DNA of 64,000 nt from Agroathelia rolfsii (lineage: Eukaryota; Basidiomycota; Agaricomycetes; Amylocorticiales; Amylocorticiaceae): assembly GCA_018343915.1 (NCBI GenBank), contig JABRWF010000003.1, positions 3,720,001 to 3,784,000 of the forward strand, read 5' to 3'. A program made the position numbers and the translations under genes. Under the pieces are notes generated by a model. It was given only the letters and a program-made list of their open reading frames with translations, was not told the origin of the DNA and searched no databases. Shown in pieces: positions 20,279 to 33,414 of the stretch; position 1 is the stretch's first letter; each line of letters opens with the position of its first letter.

Positions 20279-23073
20279 ATGACGAGCCTTGAGATAGCCA
20301 TTAAGAATTATCCAAGCCATGTCTTTTCCGTCCCAACTTTTTCAGCAAACATGTCGACGCTCGTGCCGCTGCTACAGACACAAGACCCAGAGCTCCTGAG
20401 CGTGCTCTCTCGCATCGGCCCAGTTATCCTCAAGCCCTCTCTGATCTCGACCATATCCAGTGACTTATCTTACTATGTCCTGGCAGACCATGAAGCATCC
20501 TTAGATCTTGACCAGCTCACCTCCTGGCTCGATCATGGTGCAGAAAAAATCATCGTTCCCATGTCCTGGGCCCAGGAGCTCGCAGGCATCATACCCCCTG
20601 AGCGCCTGTTACTCCTACTTGATCTCAACAATGGCAATTTCAATGCGATCTCGGACCGCATCAGGAGCGCCGTCTCAGGCATTGTGCTCAAGACACCCTC
20701 TCTTGACTTTGACCTGATAGACTCCTTCTCGCACTTCTTTGCCGGCCAGGAGGTGCACATATATCCTACCAACGGCGCGGCCCCTTCCATCCCTGCGATC
20801 CGTACTTTGGCCGGTTCGGGGACCAAGCTCGTGCTGCCGCAGTCGAACCTGACACTCACCACCTCGTCCAACACGCAGATCAGCGTCACAGACGCGTTCG
20901 TTGCGACCTTAACTACGGACCGCCCTGATGGCCTATTCGCCACCGTGGTGAGTTCGTATCCCCAGAGTGGCCGCTCGCTCGGACTTGTCTACTCCTCCGC
21001 CGCGTCTATCCGGGAGAGCATCCTAACCGGTAAAGGCGTCTACTACTCGCGCAAGCACGGTCTCTGGCGCAAGGGCGAGACCTCGGGCGATACACAGACA
21101 CTTGTGCGCGTCCGGGTTGATTGCGATTCAGATGCACTCGAGTTCAGTGTAATCCAGCACGGCGACGGGTTCTGTCACCTGAAGCGGCCCTCATGCTTTG
21201 GTAAACTCAACGGTCTTGCCGCGCTCGAGAGTACGCTGCAGGCGCGTCTACGCGAGGCACCAGAGGGGTCGTACACGAAGCGGCTCTTTGACGATCGCGA
21301 GTTGCTGAGTTCCAAGATTATGGAGGAGGCGGAGGAACTCTGTCAGGCACAAACGAAGGACGAGATCGCGTTTGAGGCAGCAGATTTAATTTATTTCGCT
21401 CTTACAAGATGCATCGCCAGTGGTGTGGGCATCGCAGATATCGAGCGCTCACTGGATCGCAAGGCGCGCAAGATCTCGCGAAGAGCTGGCGATGCCAAAC
21501 CCAAGTGGAAGAAAGATGCCGGCCAGGACAATGCTGCCGCAACTTCTCCACCTGTAAAGTCACCAGCGCCTGTCCCAACCCTTGGGGCTGATGAACTCAT
21601 CCGCATGCGCACATACGACTTGACAGCCGTATCAACTTCAGAGTATAGCCAGCTCTTACGACGACCCGTTCTGAAATCCGATGAGATGATCCAAAAAGTC
21701 AAGCCCATCGTTGATACCGTACGTCAAAAGGGTGATGCCGCCCTGCTTGAATTCGCCGCCAAGTTCGACAAGGCTATGCTCACTTCGACCGTCGTCCGTC
21801 CGCCCTTTGCACCAGAGGCGATGGAGATCCCTACCGACGTGCGCGACGCGATTGACATCGCATACCGCAACATTCGCACCTTCCACGAGGCACAGCTCGA
21901 CAAGGCACCGCTAGTCGTAGAAACCATGCCCGGTGTCGTCTGCACGCGCTTCGCACGCCCCATTGCCCGTGTGGGCCTCTACGTTCCTGGTGGGACAGCT
22001 GTCTTGCCCTCCACAGCGCTCATGCTCGGTGTGCCCGCGCAGGTGGCGGGGTGCCGCGAGATCGTGCTAGCAACACCTCCCAGGCCGGATGGCAGCATCT
22101 CCCCCGAGGTGATGTACGTCGCCCACCTCGTCGGCGCCTCGGCCGTTCTCAAGGCAGGTGGTGGACAGGCGGTAGCCGCCATGGCATACGGGACGGAGAC
22201 GGTACCCAAGGTGGACAAGATCTTTGGACCTGGTAATCAATGGGTCACAGCTGCCAAGATGCTCGTCCAGAATGATACAGATGCATTAGTGTCAATTGAT
22301 ATGCCGGCGGGGCCATCTGAGGTCTTGGTGAGTGTTTGCATGAATATATGCGCATTTATTTTGTCGTCTTTTGCAGAAAGAAATAAATCAAAATGTTAAC
22401 GATGTTATTTTCCGCGTCCATAGGTTATCGCAGATCACACCTCCAAACCATCCTTTGTAGCCGCAGACCTCCTCTCGCAAGCCGAACACGGTATTGATTC
22501 ACAAGTCGTACTCGTCGCCGTAGACCTCTCGGACGACCATCTGGCCGAGATCGAACGCGAGGTCGATATACAGGCACATGCTCTTCCCCGCGTCGAGATC
22601 CTTCGCAAGGCGGTTGCACAAAGCATCATCGTACGCGCACCAGACCTCGAGAGCGGCATCAGCTTCTCGAATGACTACGCACCCGAACATCTCATCTTGC
22701 ACCTCGAAGACGCGCCGACTCACGTTGCCTTGATACAAAACGCGGGCTCTGTCTTTGTGGGGCCGTACACACCAGAAAGGCAAGATTCTTTTTCCCTTCA
22801 TTTCTTTCTTCTTCAATTGACCATGTCAATTTGAGCAGCTGTGGCGACTACGCCTCAGGCACGAACCACACCCTCCCGACGAACGGATATGCCCGTCAGT
22901 TCAGTGGTGTCAACACGCTCTCGTTCCAAAAGCACATCACCTCGCAAGAGATCACTCCAGAGGGCCTCGCACGCCTAGGGCCCGTCGTAGCCACTCTGGC
23001 GGATTGTGAAGGGCTAGGAGCTCATGCAAACGCAGTGCGCATTCGTTTGAGTGAGTATGGAAAACAGATATAG
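20279..23073 (+). CDS. HIS4: Trifunctional histidine biosynthesis protein (His4)
   Basis: Combines phosphoribosyl-AMP cyclohydrolase, phosphoribosyl-ATP pyrophosphohydrolase and histidinol dehydrogenase, that is steps 3, 2 and 9-10 of histidine synthesis. Exons 20279-22327, 22424-22779 and 22839-23073 give about 879 residues, near fungal His4 size. Domain markers: [13 protein letters not shown] and [15 protein letters not shown] (cyclohydrolase), [19 protein letters not shown] and [10 protein letters not shown] (pyrophosphohydrolase), then [58 protein letters not shown] and [11 protein letters not shown] (histidinol dehydrogenase). The second intron has a GC donor (AAG|GCAAGA at 22780). Met at 20351 ([10 protein letters not shown]) is an alternative start. 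The ATG is about 75 bp past the divergent tRNA gene, an unusually short leader. Confidence 0.96.
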
Positions 23074-23606
23074 ATCATAAGATATCGTTTGGTTGATTAG
23101 AAAGAGAAAAAGTAGATGTACTTTGATCGAGTCCTTTGTAATAATACGAGTTATTCCCGTGTCCTTGACACGAAATCGCATTCCTTGTCAGTCGATGGAG
23201 AACTAATCAATAAAGTTCACTGAACAATGATATCTTTTGTGGAGCTTTACGATGTAGCAGCGATCTTTCAGCGGGAAACTCCTGGTTCCCTGATACCAAA
23301 AAAGAAGTTGTTTCACTTCATGTTTACATGAGCAATCTTACTGTCATCACGACCATCTCAAACCCCAACGTTATTTGAAGATGAAGATACCAATCACTCA
23401 TACACGATTCGTGCTGCGCCTGAATGCTTCGATGATATCCAAAGAAATTGTACAAGTTTTGGGAGTAAAATGCATAGTGCGTCGAAAGAAAAGTGGATCA
23501 TGAGAGCATTGCGGCATATCATCATAGTCTGCACGGAGCAAAGCTCCCTTGCTCTACCCGTGCCTCAGCACCGACCCCGTCACCCAACACAAACTTCTCT
23601 GTCCAA
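23074..23606. other. Convergent intergenic region
   Basis: The 3' flanks of HIS4 (+) and RPL6 (-). No gene or repeat is seen. Confidence 0.55.
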
Positions 23607-24377
23607 TCAGAACACAAGCTGGTGAGGGAATTGGCCCTTTGATAGACCGAAGGAAGCCTTGAGGTATTTCGACAGGTTCTCCGTCTTCTTGAGAGCGTCG
23701 ATGACAACCTTGTCAACTTCCTTCTGGTCGGAAGATTTGGCCTCAGGGAATGCCTCCTTGGCCTTGGGCTTGCCATCCTCGAAGAACTCCTCCTCAGCAG
23801 ACTTCTTGCCCTTAGCCTCAGTCTTGGCGAAGTAGGCATCAGTGAATTTCTCGTCAAGCTATCACAATCGTTAGCATACATGATCATTCAATAAAATGGG
23901 GATTTTATCAACCTTGAGCTCGGAGAGATCAATCTTGGTGGAAGTGGCAATAACATATGCCTGATTTACCCGTCTCAGGGGAACGCCATTGACCTTGAAG
24001 GGACCAGTGACGAGCAGGAGGCCACTATCGAGCTGCTTCAGGAAGACAACACGCTTGCCGCGGAAGCGACCTGCGAGCAAGATGAGAACAGTGCCAGGTG
24101 TGATCGATGCGCGCAGCTTAGCGGGCCTGGCTGTCTTCCTGCTCTTCTTGGGCTGGGTAACATCCTCAGCAGGGTAAAATCGGGGCGCCTTCTTGTGGGG
24201 GACGGTGCGGACGCTGCCATTCTTGGGGCCACCGACCTGAACCTCCTTCGTTAAGGGCTCCTCTGCGGCAGCTGGCTTTTCAGTGTTTTTGGCGCCCTTG
24301 TAGAGGCCGCGCTTGGCGAAGACTCTTGAGCGCGAGAGGCGTCCAACGTATGGGGAGATTTCCTTAGAGCGGGCCAT
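23607..24377 (-). CDS. RPL6: 60S ribosomal protein L6 (eL6)
   Basis: Large ribosomal subunit protein. Exons 24377-23913 and 23858-23607 encode 238 residues. Hallmarks are the basic N-terminus ([14 protein letters not shown]), [49 protein letters not shown] and the C-terminal [19 protein letters not shown] 5'-UTR intron is likely: donor CAG|GTGAGC at 24551 and acceptor TTTAG directly before the ATG (24378), a layout common in ribosomal protein genes. It is divergent from the nucleotidase gene, with starts 411 bp apart. Confidence 0.95.
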
Positions 24378-24788
24378 CTAAACCAGAGCGTGATATGGTC
24401 AGAACTGTCAAATCAGATACAAACGACATCCAGGCAGAGCATCAGCCATCCATCGCAATCCAGTACTCGGCAGACCAAAAGAATGAATATAACGCGAGCC
24501 GAGGGCGACAGGAAGGCATCAGAGCCATAGATGGGCCAAGCAGTCGCTCACCTGTGTCTTGAGGATGGGGTTTTGTCGTCGTCGGCGGCGTCGTCGACGA
24601 ATTGTGTGATTCAGGTGCGTGACCCCGGCTACTGCTTGAGTTGCCGGTGCGTATTTGCTTCCGTTACACACGCACACTTGCAGGCGGCACAGCTTGACTC
24701 GGAATGACTTGGACTCGGCGACCAGCTCTTAAACTGCAGATTACACATTGACCTACCAGATCTTCCTGATACCCGATTATTCTCAACT
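24378..24788. other. Divergent promoter region with probable RPL6 5'-UTR intron
   Basis: Holds the leaders of RPL6 (-) and the HAD nucleotidase (+). About 174 nt from 24551 down to 24378 reads as a spliced leader intron on minus (GTGAGC ... TTTAG). Confidence 0.55.
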
Positions 24789-25866
24789 ATGGCAATTGAC
24801 GATCACTACCTGGTCTTGTACATTTTACTATCAGCTCTGGCTTGCGTGGATGCCTAATGTCATCTCTCCAGCTTCGATATCGACAACACTCTTTATCCCG
24901 CCAGTTCAAACATATCTCATGCTATGTCTGATCTGATACACAGTCTGGACACCTGCTCTTTGTTGAAAAATATTGGCTCATAATAGTTCTCATTGCAGAG
25001 TATTTTGTGGATATGGGATTCGATGACGATGAAGCATCAAAGCTTCATTTGGAATATTACACCCAATATGGCCTTGCGCTTAGGTTAGTACCGAATCTGA
25101 ATATGAGTTTGTCTGACTGACGAGGATATTAGAGGACTGGTACGCCATCACCAAATAGGTACTATATATGCCGCCTTCTATATACAAAGCGCACTACTCA
25201 CGACCAAGCTTAGATCCTTTAGATTTCGACAGAAAATGCGATGGTGCTCTACCATTAGAGGAGATGATATTCCCTAATCCGGCCGTCCGCAAATTATTTG
25301 AAGATATAGACCGTGGAAAGGCTCGAGTTTGGGGACTCACAAACGCTTATCGTTTTGTGAGTGCTCACCATATCATTTAGTTGGGCTTCATTGACAAAAG
25401 AGCAAACTAGCATGCAGAACGTGTTCTCAAGATCTTGAACCTTTCAGACCTGGTCGAGGGTATCATATATTGTGATTATGCCCAAGAAAACTTTGTTTGC
25501 AAACCAGAGGAACAATACTATCATGATGTGAGATTATCTCTACCCTCGTGTACCAATCTCGACCTCTGATCAATTGTTGGACATTAAACTTTTGTATATC
25601 ATTAGGCTCTGAAAACTGCAAATGTTATCGATCCCTCCCGCTGTTATTTCATAGATGACAATAGGGCAAATGTTGATGTCGCCAAACGGCTTGGATGGGG
25701 CCATTGTGTCCACTTCTGTGAACGAGGACGCGAAGCAGTCTGGGGTGGAAAGAAAAAAGTTATTGGAGATAGTGTCGATGATCTGAAGCACGACAACGGC
25801 GTAATCCCTATATCAGACCTGGAAGAACTGCGTACAGTATGGCCTGAAATATTTAAGCAATCCTAA
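24789..25866 (+). CDS. HAD-family pyrimidine 5'-nucleotidase (Sdt1/Phm8 type)
   Basis: Haloacid-dehalogenase-fold phosphatase predicted to dephosphorylate nucleoside monophosphates. A short first exon (24789-24817, MAIDDHYLVF) joins to 24872 to complete motif I, FFDIDNTLYPASS, with the two catalytic Asp. Next come an alpha-helical cap (KYFVDMGFDDDEASKLHLEY, DPLDFDRKCDGALPLEEMI), motif II (VWGLTNAYRFHAERVL), motif III Lys (CKPEEQYYHDAL) and motif IV (CYFIDDNRANVDVAKRLGW). About six or seven exons; TAA at 25864-25866. It converges on the PHAF1-like gene with only about 100 bp between stops. The first splice has donor TT|GTACAT; without it no in-frame start exists. Confidence 0.9.
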
Positions 25867-25968
25867 TAATGTACATGTTATAATAGCTAGGAATACATCG
25901 TATCAAGTTATCATTCTATATACGCAATGCCATAGATCGATCGGGGCTTGTCCCCTTGAAAATTGTCC

Positions 25969-27501
25969 TCAGAAAAGCATGACGGTCACCACTTGCGAAA
26001 GCTCTGTTACTTCTAGAATGATGCCGTCGTAGCCGTGCAGCCCTATTTTTATATAATTAATTGTTTGGTACTAGCTAAATAGCCTCAGTTGATAGAAGGC
26101 TTACGAGTGGTCGAATTCGGAAGAATCAGATTGTCTTCATCATCCGTGCGGTGCAGAAGCATTGAAGGTGGTGTTTCCCCAGGTTGTAGAAAGTGACTTA
26201 TTCGCTCGAACTACAGTAAGAGAACAAAGTTAGTATCACGAATTCGCCGCTGGAAGTTTCTGAATAGCCTACTCTATCCATAAATCTTATCCTAGGTGGC
26301 GAATCTTTGGACAATTAACCGAGTATCGCAACGGCACGGATTCGCAATAGAAACGCTCACCATCTTCATTATCCTCAGGCTCGCCTAAGATTTCCCAAGG
26401 ACAACGTTTATGTTTCTGAAACGAAGGAGAGCCGGGCTACACATACTGAGCCCAGATCGAACAATCTAAAATCTTGAAAGTACTCACAATATTCGTATGC
26501 AAAATAATCTTCTTTACGACATGATTACGGCCAGAAATTAAAAAGTCAACGCCATGTTGGAAATAATTATAGAAATCTAATAGAAAAGATTATTATCTGA
26601 GAAAGCCACGACATGAAACCACCTACAGTCAGAAGAATTGTCTGTACTCTCGGAAGATCCGTGTATTGTGATCCTATCGTCTTCTTTATAGTGCAATCTA
26701 GAGGGTGCGCCCAGATCTAGCATGAGATCCTGTGCAGTGGTAATTCCTAGTTGCACATGCAGTGGTTTAGAAGAAGTGGGATAGAAGTCGAATGTAACGC
26801 TATCATGAATCTGGCAGCAATATTTAATAAAGTCCAATTGAAATAGAGGGCATATAGATTGTATTACCTTGACAGTAGCCCGAGAGATCTCTCCGTTCAT
26901 AGATTCGCATTCGACCACTTCATCAAGCGCATCTCTCTCATCCAAATCCCTCCCCTTCTGGCCAATCAATATCCGTTTCACATCCTGTGTCTTGTCATCT
27001 GCAGGCGCAACCGCCTTTCCTTTCAAGCCCCCTTCTCGTGCTTCCTCCTCAAAGCAGAAGCATACACCCGGATATTGCAAGTTCTCATCCTCCTTGGGGT
27101 ATGTCGGACCGAATGTCCTGCTTACATTCACACGGCGCAGAGGTTCCTCAGCAGAGGACAACACAGTGCCTTTGTATCGTATAGTCAAAGGGGGGCTTGT
27201 GTCGCGGAGCCTGCGCACGCTAATGGTATGCAGACGCTGATGCTGGCTTGAGAACAAAAGATCTAGGTGTGGCCTTATATGCAAGACAATTGGCGTAGTA
27301 TTTGACGCATCCGGATCGAACCTGACGTCCACCTGTGGGAAAGAGTGCTGGTGGCGGCGGAGTATATCGACGACGTTCCACAATGAAGAGCCTATGGACC
27401 GGTGTGAGCAGATAATTGGAAATAGACAAGATTTCAGTACCAAGATCAAATGGGCCCAGCCCTTGTCCCGGTCTCAGGTCAACATCAAGTGTAGAGAACA
27501 T
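25969..27501 (-). CDS. PHAF1/UPF0183 (C16orf70-like) family protein
   Basis: Orthologue of animal PHAF1/MYTHO, which with BCAS3 associates with the phagophore; in fungi the role is inferred. Start ATG 27501 gives MFSTLDVDLRPGQGLGPFDLG, joined to SSLWNVVDILRRHQHSFPQV. Conserved family regions follow: LHIRPHLDLLFSSQHQRLHTI, RTFGPTYPKEDE, YPGVCFCFE, LDLGAPSRLHYKEDDRITIHG, FYNYFQHGVDFLISGRNHVV, KKIILHTN, HKRCPWEIL, and the ending LHGYDGIILEVTELSQVVTVMLF. About seven exons. It shares a 159-bp head-to-head promoter with COX18. Family is clear. Confidence 0.9.
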
Positions 27502-27660
27502 GGAGGCGGTGTTCTGAGTAGTGCTTGTACGAATCCAGGCTGCATAGGATGCCGCTGCTAGCAAACGGGCATGTCATGTCATGTCTCCGGAAGCATTTGA
27601 GAACAGCCCTCCGAAAAAGGCAATCCGACTTGGCTTTGCATTTTCGACTGGCGCTGCATA

Positions 27661-28800
27661 ATGTTACTGGCATCCATTCGACCACTTCGCACGGGAAGAC
27701 ATCATGCATCGCACTTGCTCAAACAAAGGCCGCTTGCAGCAAGGCCACGTAGAACTTTCGTTACCGAGGCCGTCCAGACGTTGACTGAAGGCTACCTTGA
27801 CCTTGCGCTTGCCTTGCCTTTTCCTGCCTCCTGGCCCATTTATTCATCCACAATCATCGTGTTGACAGTAGTCAGCAGGCTGCTTATTACTGTCCCATTC
27901 TCCGCATGGGTGTGTCCTGATTATATTTATATATTTCTTGGTCTAGGTCTCATGCAAATAGGTAGGCCATGAAACGCAGATGGCGGCTCGAAGAAGTTGT
28001 CCTGCCCCAGATTGAAAAGTTGAAGCCGGAGGTTGCCAAACATGTCATCAAGGAAATGAGCGCAGCGGGTGTGCGGGGCTCCAAGGATGAGCTTCGCTCG
28101 GCTCATGCTCAACGTACCTCGCAATTGGTACGCATTCATCTGTCCACCTGAATTGAACAGCCGTCTCATACGCGTAGGACAGCTCCAAGCCAAGCTGAAG
28201 CAGCTTACCAAGGAGCATTCATGCAGGCCGCTGGTAACTGCACTTATTCCGGCCCTATCTCAGCTTCCCCTATTCGTAGGGACATCTGTAGTTTTCCGAG
28301 AGGCATCTATGGTCCCTACACCCTTGGATTCAGAGTCGTTCTTCACTCTGACAACTCTGACCCATACGGACCCCACAACAACACTACCCATCATCCTCGG
28401 TCTAATTACGTTAGCAAATATTGAAACCTCGCAATGGTGGATGAGTGCCGCCGATCGACAGAAAATAGCGCGAAGAGACGAACGTCGTGCTGCCCTCAAG
28501 GCACAAGGACACATTGTCCCAAACATTAGCGAAATCGTTCGTACAACCCTTCGCGGCGCGTCTGTCGTGAGGATTATTATAGCTTCGTTAGTTCCCGGGG
28601 CAAGTCTATATTGTGTGATAATTTAACTCCCCCGCTGACTCATTTTCTAGAGCGTCGTCATTTACTGGGTCTCTTCCGCCACATTCGGTCTAGTTCAAAC
28701 GTGGATTTTCGACTACATTGATCACCGTAGAAAGTCGAAGCGGCCGCCACCGTTGCCCGCGCCTCTGAAGGATCTTCCCACCAAGCCTCGTTCCCAATAG
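27661..28800 (+). CDS. COX18: Mitochondrial inner membrane insertase Cox18 (Oxa1/YidC family)
   Basis: Translocates the C-terminal part of Cox2 across the inner mitochondrial membrane. The N-terminus is basic and hydroxylated (MLLASIRPLRTGRHHASHLL), fitting a presequence. The next segment, SWPIYSSTIIVLTVVSRLLITVPFSAW, is the first conserved helix, followed by RRWRLEEVVLPQIEKLKPEV. Helices with LIPALSQLPLFVGTSVVFRE, PIILGLITLANIE and SVVIYWVSSATFGLVQT complete the fold. Four exons; intron 2 is best read with acceptor ending GGACAG. Intron 3 (28600-28650) has a GC donor (GGG|GCAAGT) and joins LVPG to SVVIYWV exactly as in the family. A strong GTAAGT follows the stop, so a 3'-UTR intron is possible. 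Confidence 0.9.
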
Positions 28801-30128
28801 AAGTAAGTCCTTCTATTTCTATCATTTAACTTGTTTATGCGGAATGAAAACAACAAGTGGTTGGAGGGAACCCTAAATGTAGTGTCCTTGCTGACACATG
28901 TGGACGCCCGGTGACTTGTCCTTGATCTAATATGACCGCAATTCGAGTGGCTTGTTTTGCTTGCATGCATTTCGCTAACCTTACACTTTACCTTTCTATT
29001 TGCAGATAATTTGTTATTACCTTGCTTTAATATAATCAATCAATTCATGTTATACCTACTTTCGGCCATTTGAGCCCTTCGCGGGGGCGGTCATCGTTAA
29101 ACGTGGTGGTAAATTTTCCGCATCATCCCTGGAGTTGTATTTAACACTATTTTCATTCAAAAAAAGCTTGGCAATTATTAGCAAACATAGTTTGAATTCA
29201 AATATGCGATATATCTGCCGTTCAAGGTCGGTTTTGTCTTCTGGTTGTCGTTTTTTCTCGGGAAAAATGCGCTGTACACGTTGCACAAAAGAGCTGTCCA
29301 GAATATATGCATCGTATAGTGCCAACATTGCGCTTCAATGATCTACCTGTGATTGGACGAAAAAGGATCACGTGGACGCTTACATGATTGAGTGGCTCTC
29401 GGCAAAATGCTCCTTGGCGGAATATGGAAATCACTGCCGCAAGGAGTCCCTGTGGGGAGAACATGGTCTCGGAGAATCCCTAGGCCCCAACGGCCGAGGC
29501 GATTCGTTCATTGCTAGTCTCGGGTAGTCCTGGTTAGTATGGACCCCTGTGCGTGGCACGTAGCAAGTGACCCGGATGCGTCGAATTCGCCTTGGATGCT
29601 GCTATCTGCAACCACAATGATCATGGCCGATATCTCGCTGCTGGCGGGCCTCAATGATTCATGTGACGATGGAGGAGGGCGATGGGACTGATTGAGCTAT
29701 CTTTTTATGACACGTGATGCGACTGAATGCCGGTCGGTAGGTCCGAAATGATGAAGGCGGTGATGGCCATTGCAGATGCTATTAGGCTAGTTGTGGTCGT
29801 TCGCTTGCTGCTGCTGTAGGATGTATGTTTTGCTTATGCATCTGCACGTAGCATATACTCATGTTACATTATTTTGGGAAATTAACGGGCAACAGAAAAA
29901 GGTACAAGACCCAGACGGGAGAGTGTGTCTCGACCAAAGAATCAGGGCAGCGGGTCCAGCGGCTTATCGGTATCAGGCGGAGTGGCTGGCGGAGTGTGCC
30001 AAACTTGCACAAACTCAGCGTCCGAAGCCGCTATAAACCGTTACTGCGATGGGCCCTCGTCCTAATCAATCCACTCCTACCTATTACCCCTTACATCTAC
30101 TCCTACTCCTCTCTTCTTCATCCTAGCC
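28801..30128. other. Intergenic with GLN1 promoter
   Basis: A 1.3-kb gap without a supported gene. A T/C tract just before GLN1, a TATA box at 30032-30037 and one GATA-type site (TTATCG, read CGATAA on minus) at 29964-29969 fit a regulated nitrogen-metabolism promoter. Confidence 0.5.
30032..30037 (+). promoter_or_regulatory. TATA box candidate of GLN1
   Basis: TATAAA lies 97 bp before the GLN1 start codon, followed by a long C/T-rich leader typical of highly expressed fungal genes. Confidence 0.5.
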
Positions 30129-31425
30129 ATGTCGAACCCTCTTGTGTACAAGCCTGAGCTCCTTGCACCCTACCTCGCTCTCCCCCAGGGTGACAAGATC
30201 CAGGCAGAATGTTGGTCGAGTCATTTTCTCTGTCTTCCTGATCTGTGCTCATTGTCTCTCTTCCAGACGTCTGGGTCGACGGCGATGGTGGTCTTCGTTC
30301 GAAAACCACCGTAAGCTGCTTGCGTCATCTATGACGAAAATACATGTCTCATCTGTTCCCCCAGACCGTACCCAAGAAGGTAGACGACATTGGCACACTC
30401 CGCATCTGGGACTTCGACGGCTCGTCGACGAACCAGGCCCCTGGCCACGACTCCGATGTCTACCTCAGGCCTGCCAGTATCTTCAAGGATCCTTTCCGTG
30501 GTGGTGACAACATCCTCGTCCTCGCGTCTTGCTACAACAATGACGGCACACCCAACAAGACCAACTTCCGTCACCATGCCCAAGAGACCATGGAAGCTGC
30601 CAAGCACACCCACCCCTGGTTCGGTATCGAGCAGGAATACACTCTCTTCGACGCTGATGGCGCCCCCTACGGTTGGCCCAAGGGCGGTTTCCCCGGCCCC
30701 CAGGGTCCTTATTACTGCGGTGCTGGTATGTAACGTGGAGGTTATCTTATCAAGGTTCGCGATAATCTAAACTTGAGATCTACAGGTACCGGAAAGGTCT
30801 TCGCTCGTGACCTAGTTGAGGCTCACTACCGCGCCTGCCTATATGCCGGCATCAACATCAGCGGCGTCAACGCTGAGGTCATGCCTTCGCAGTGGGAGTT
30901 CCAGGTCGGCCCTTGCGAGGGTATCGAGATGGGTGACCACCTCTGGATGGCTCGCTATCTGCTCGTCCGCATTGCTGAGCAGTGGGGTATCAAGGTCTCC
31001 TTCCACCCCAAGCCTCTCCAGGGCGACTGGAACGGTGCTGGTGCACACACCAACTACTCAACCGAGGAGATGCGCAACCCTGGTGGCATGAAGGCAATTG
31101 AGGCTGCTATCGAGAAGCTGTCCAAGAGGCATCAGGAGCATATTGCCGTCTACGGAGAGGATAACGACCTCCGTCTCACTGGTCGTCATGAGACTGGCCA
31201 CATCGGCACCTTCAGTTATGGTGTGGCCAACCGTGGCGCGTCCATTCGTATTCCGAGACATGTCGGTGCTCAAGGCTACGGCTACTTGGAGGATAGGCGT
31301 CCCGCCTCCAACATCGGTAACTATAATTCTATTGATCTTTAACCATTATGGTGCTGATGCTGACTTGTGATATAGACCCCTACCGCGTCACCGACATCAT
31401 CGTAGAGACCACTGTCCTTCTCTAA
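30129..31425 (+). CDS. GLN1: Glutamine synthetase
   Basis: Makes glutamine from glutamate, ammonia and ATP in the cytosol. The start [20 protein letters not shown] is joined through a short exon ([13 protein letters not shown]) to the main body. Signatures: [96 protein letters not shown] and [22 protein letters not shown]. The last short exon reads [16 protein letters not shown] and stops at 31425. Active-site residues are intact and length is that of fungal type-II GS (about 355). Confidence 0.97.
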
Positions 31426-31639
31426 TTACCTAAATGACTGTTATTTGGATCATCGTTGGAATTGCAGTATTTGTGAATAAAACATTTGTAGATTGCCTGA
31501 GCACAAGGGATTGTGTTCTTTTCCTTTTCGGAGATATTCATTTTATATTTGATTATTATGACATACGATGTGTGGAAAAAAGCTCAAACGAGATAAAATA
31601 TCTAATGAAATGATTCCTTCTAGAGTAATTCTATCTCTA

Positions 31640-33178
31640 TCATTTTCTCTTGGTTGGTTTTCGGCGCCTGGTACCACCGGCCTTTGTAGCTGCCAAGCGA
31701 CCCGCTTTGAGTTCTCCTAATGATGCGGAGGTGCTGTCCCCATTGGAGCTGATTGGCGTGCTAGCACCGCTCGCAGTCTCTTCGCTATCGGTGCCGTCAA
31801 TGATAGGCTCCACCACCGTGGTTGGTGCGGCTTCCTCCTTCGATGGCACAATCTTGCGGAACAGAAGCTTGCAGAGAGATATGAACCAGGTACGGCTTAT
31901 GGCGGGCGAATTTGCGGAAGATTCATCAAGAAGTTCCAAGCCATCGTCGCCGATCTAAATTCACGGTTGCCGATTTTAAAAAGAGAGAGGAAGACCGGTT
32001 GGTTGAGATGGTCTGTACTCCTGCGTGGCGAAGTTTCAAAAACGTACCAGATACACATCACGACCGTCAACGACGAGATCAATAGCGCGTGGGACAATAT
32101 TCCCGTCTTCGTCCCGGTATGCACCGCCCAAAGGAACTTTAACCTGTGGTAATGGAAATGCAGTGTTAGTGAGCCGGGATTTGATGGTGGTGGTGTTGGT
32201 GGTGGTGGTAGTAGTAGTGGGAAACACTGTTATGTACCTTCCTCTGACCATCTAAAGGTGTACCCTTGGCACCCCAGGCAGCTTGGCGAGCGGCACTCCT
32301 GATACTTTCTATACGTGCGATGTCGCGATTGTAGTTCATCTTTTGAATGATGTAGTGTAAACCGGAGGTGAGAATGATCAGGAACGTAACCACGCTCTGT
32401 TCCAAGGAGTTGTGTCAGTAAATGTAAAAGTCGGGATATATTTAAGATCATCGACGTACTCCGAGACCGGGTCTAAAGCGAGAGTAGTAGTACCCCGTTC
32501 CACGCCATTTAGGTACGCCGTTTTTGTAGAAGAAGTCGTACCTGTCACAGATGATAGAAAAGTGTAAGAAGTGATAGCTTAGCAACGTGAAATCCCGCTC
32601 TGAACACATAGGCACATACCGTTTACGACTGTCGCCATTCCTGAGTATAGAGCCAACAACACCAAGACGAGCAAAACGTTCTTGTACACCCTTCACGCCT
32701 GGGTTCTTGTCCGGGCTACAAAAGAGGAAGGATGAGTTGAGAGGTAGATTATCACCCAGAAGGAAAGAAGACACGCACTGTAACTGAATGCTCAGTTTCC
32801 TATACGCCTTGCTGATCTCGGCCGTAGAGGCTGTCGAAGGCACACCAAGCCATGAATAGAATGTCGTACCCTTGCCTGTTGAATTGTGGAATCATGCCAG
32901 AGTTAATAACTAGCAATAACTGTATCCACAAGATAAGGTCACACCTTCGGATTTTTCCACTTCACTGACTAGATCGAAAATTTCATGGTCTTCCTTGCGT
33001 TCAAGACTTAGCAACTGTAGCAATGATGAGGAACAAAGTGTATTTGCTAGCTTACTTTCTCCCAGCTGTTGCAAAGGCGCGTTAGCAAAAATATCTTGGA
33101 GTCACAGAAGGGATGAAATTACGCGAGTACCACTGTTACCAGAACAGCCAAGAAAGATAGAAGGAACAGAATCCTCAT
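31640..33178 (-). CDS. ERJ5: ER membrane J-domain protein, Erj5-like
   Basis: Predicted ER J-protein that stimulates lumenal Hsp70. The first exon is a signal peptide (MRILFLLSFLAVLVTVVLA). Next come LLSLERKEDHEIFDLVSEVEK and GTTFYSWLGVP, then the J domain: ISKAYRKLSIQL, with HPD rebuilt across an intron (CA|C CCG GAC at about 32716) and KNPGVKGVQERFARLGV, then RYDFFYKNGVPKWRG. A membrane segment (SVVTFLIILTSGLHYIIQ) follows, then MNYNRDIARIESIRSAARQAAWG, and a Ser/Thr-rich basic tail ending RRRKPTKRK. About eight exons. It converges with GLN1 (215 bp between stops). Erj5-like proteins share this signal-J-TM order; human DNAJC1/25 are more distant. Confidence 0.85.
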
Positions 33179-33414
33179 GATTCTGAACGATGGTCTAGAG
33201 GTCGTTAGAACAGTAAAGCAGCTGAGCCTCAGAATGGCGACTGCATTTCCATTGGCCTGTTGTCCTCAGGGATACTTCCGACCACGTGATAATTAGTTTT
33301 CGAAGCCTTGACTAGTCCAAGTTTTGTAACTTAGAAAGGTACTCTCAACGAGTGTTGTAGAACTCGAGAAACGATCATCATCATCGTTGCAACTCAAAGA
33401 CCTACTCGTGTGAC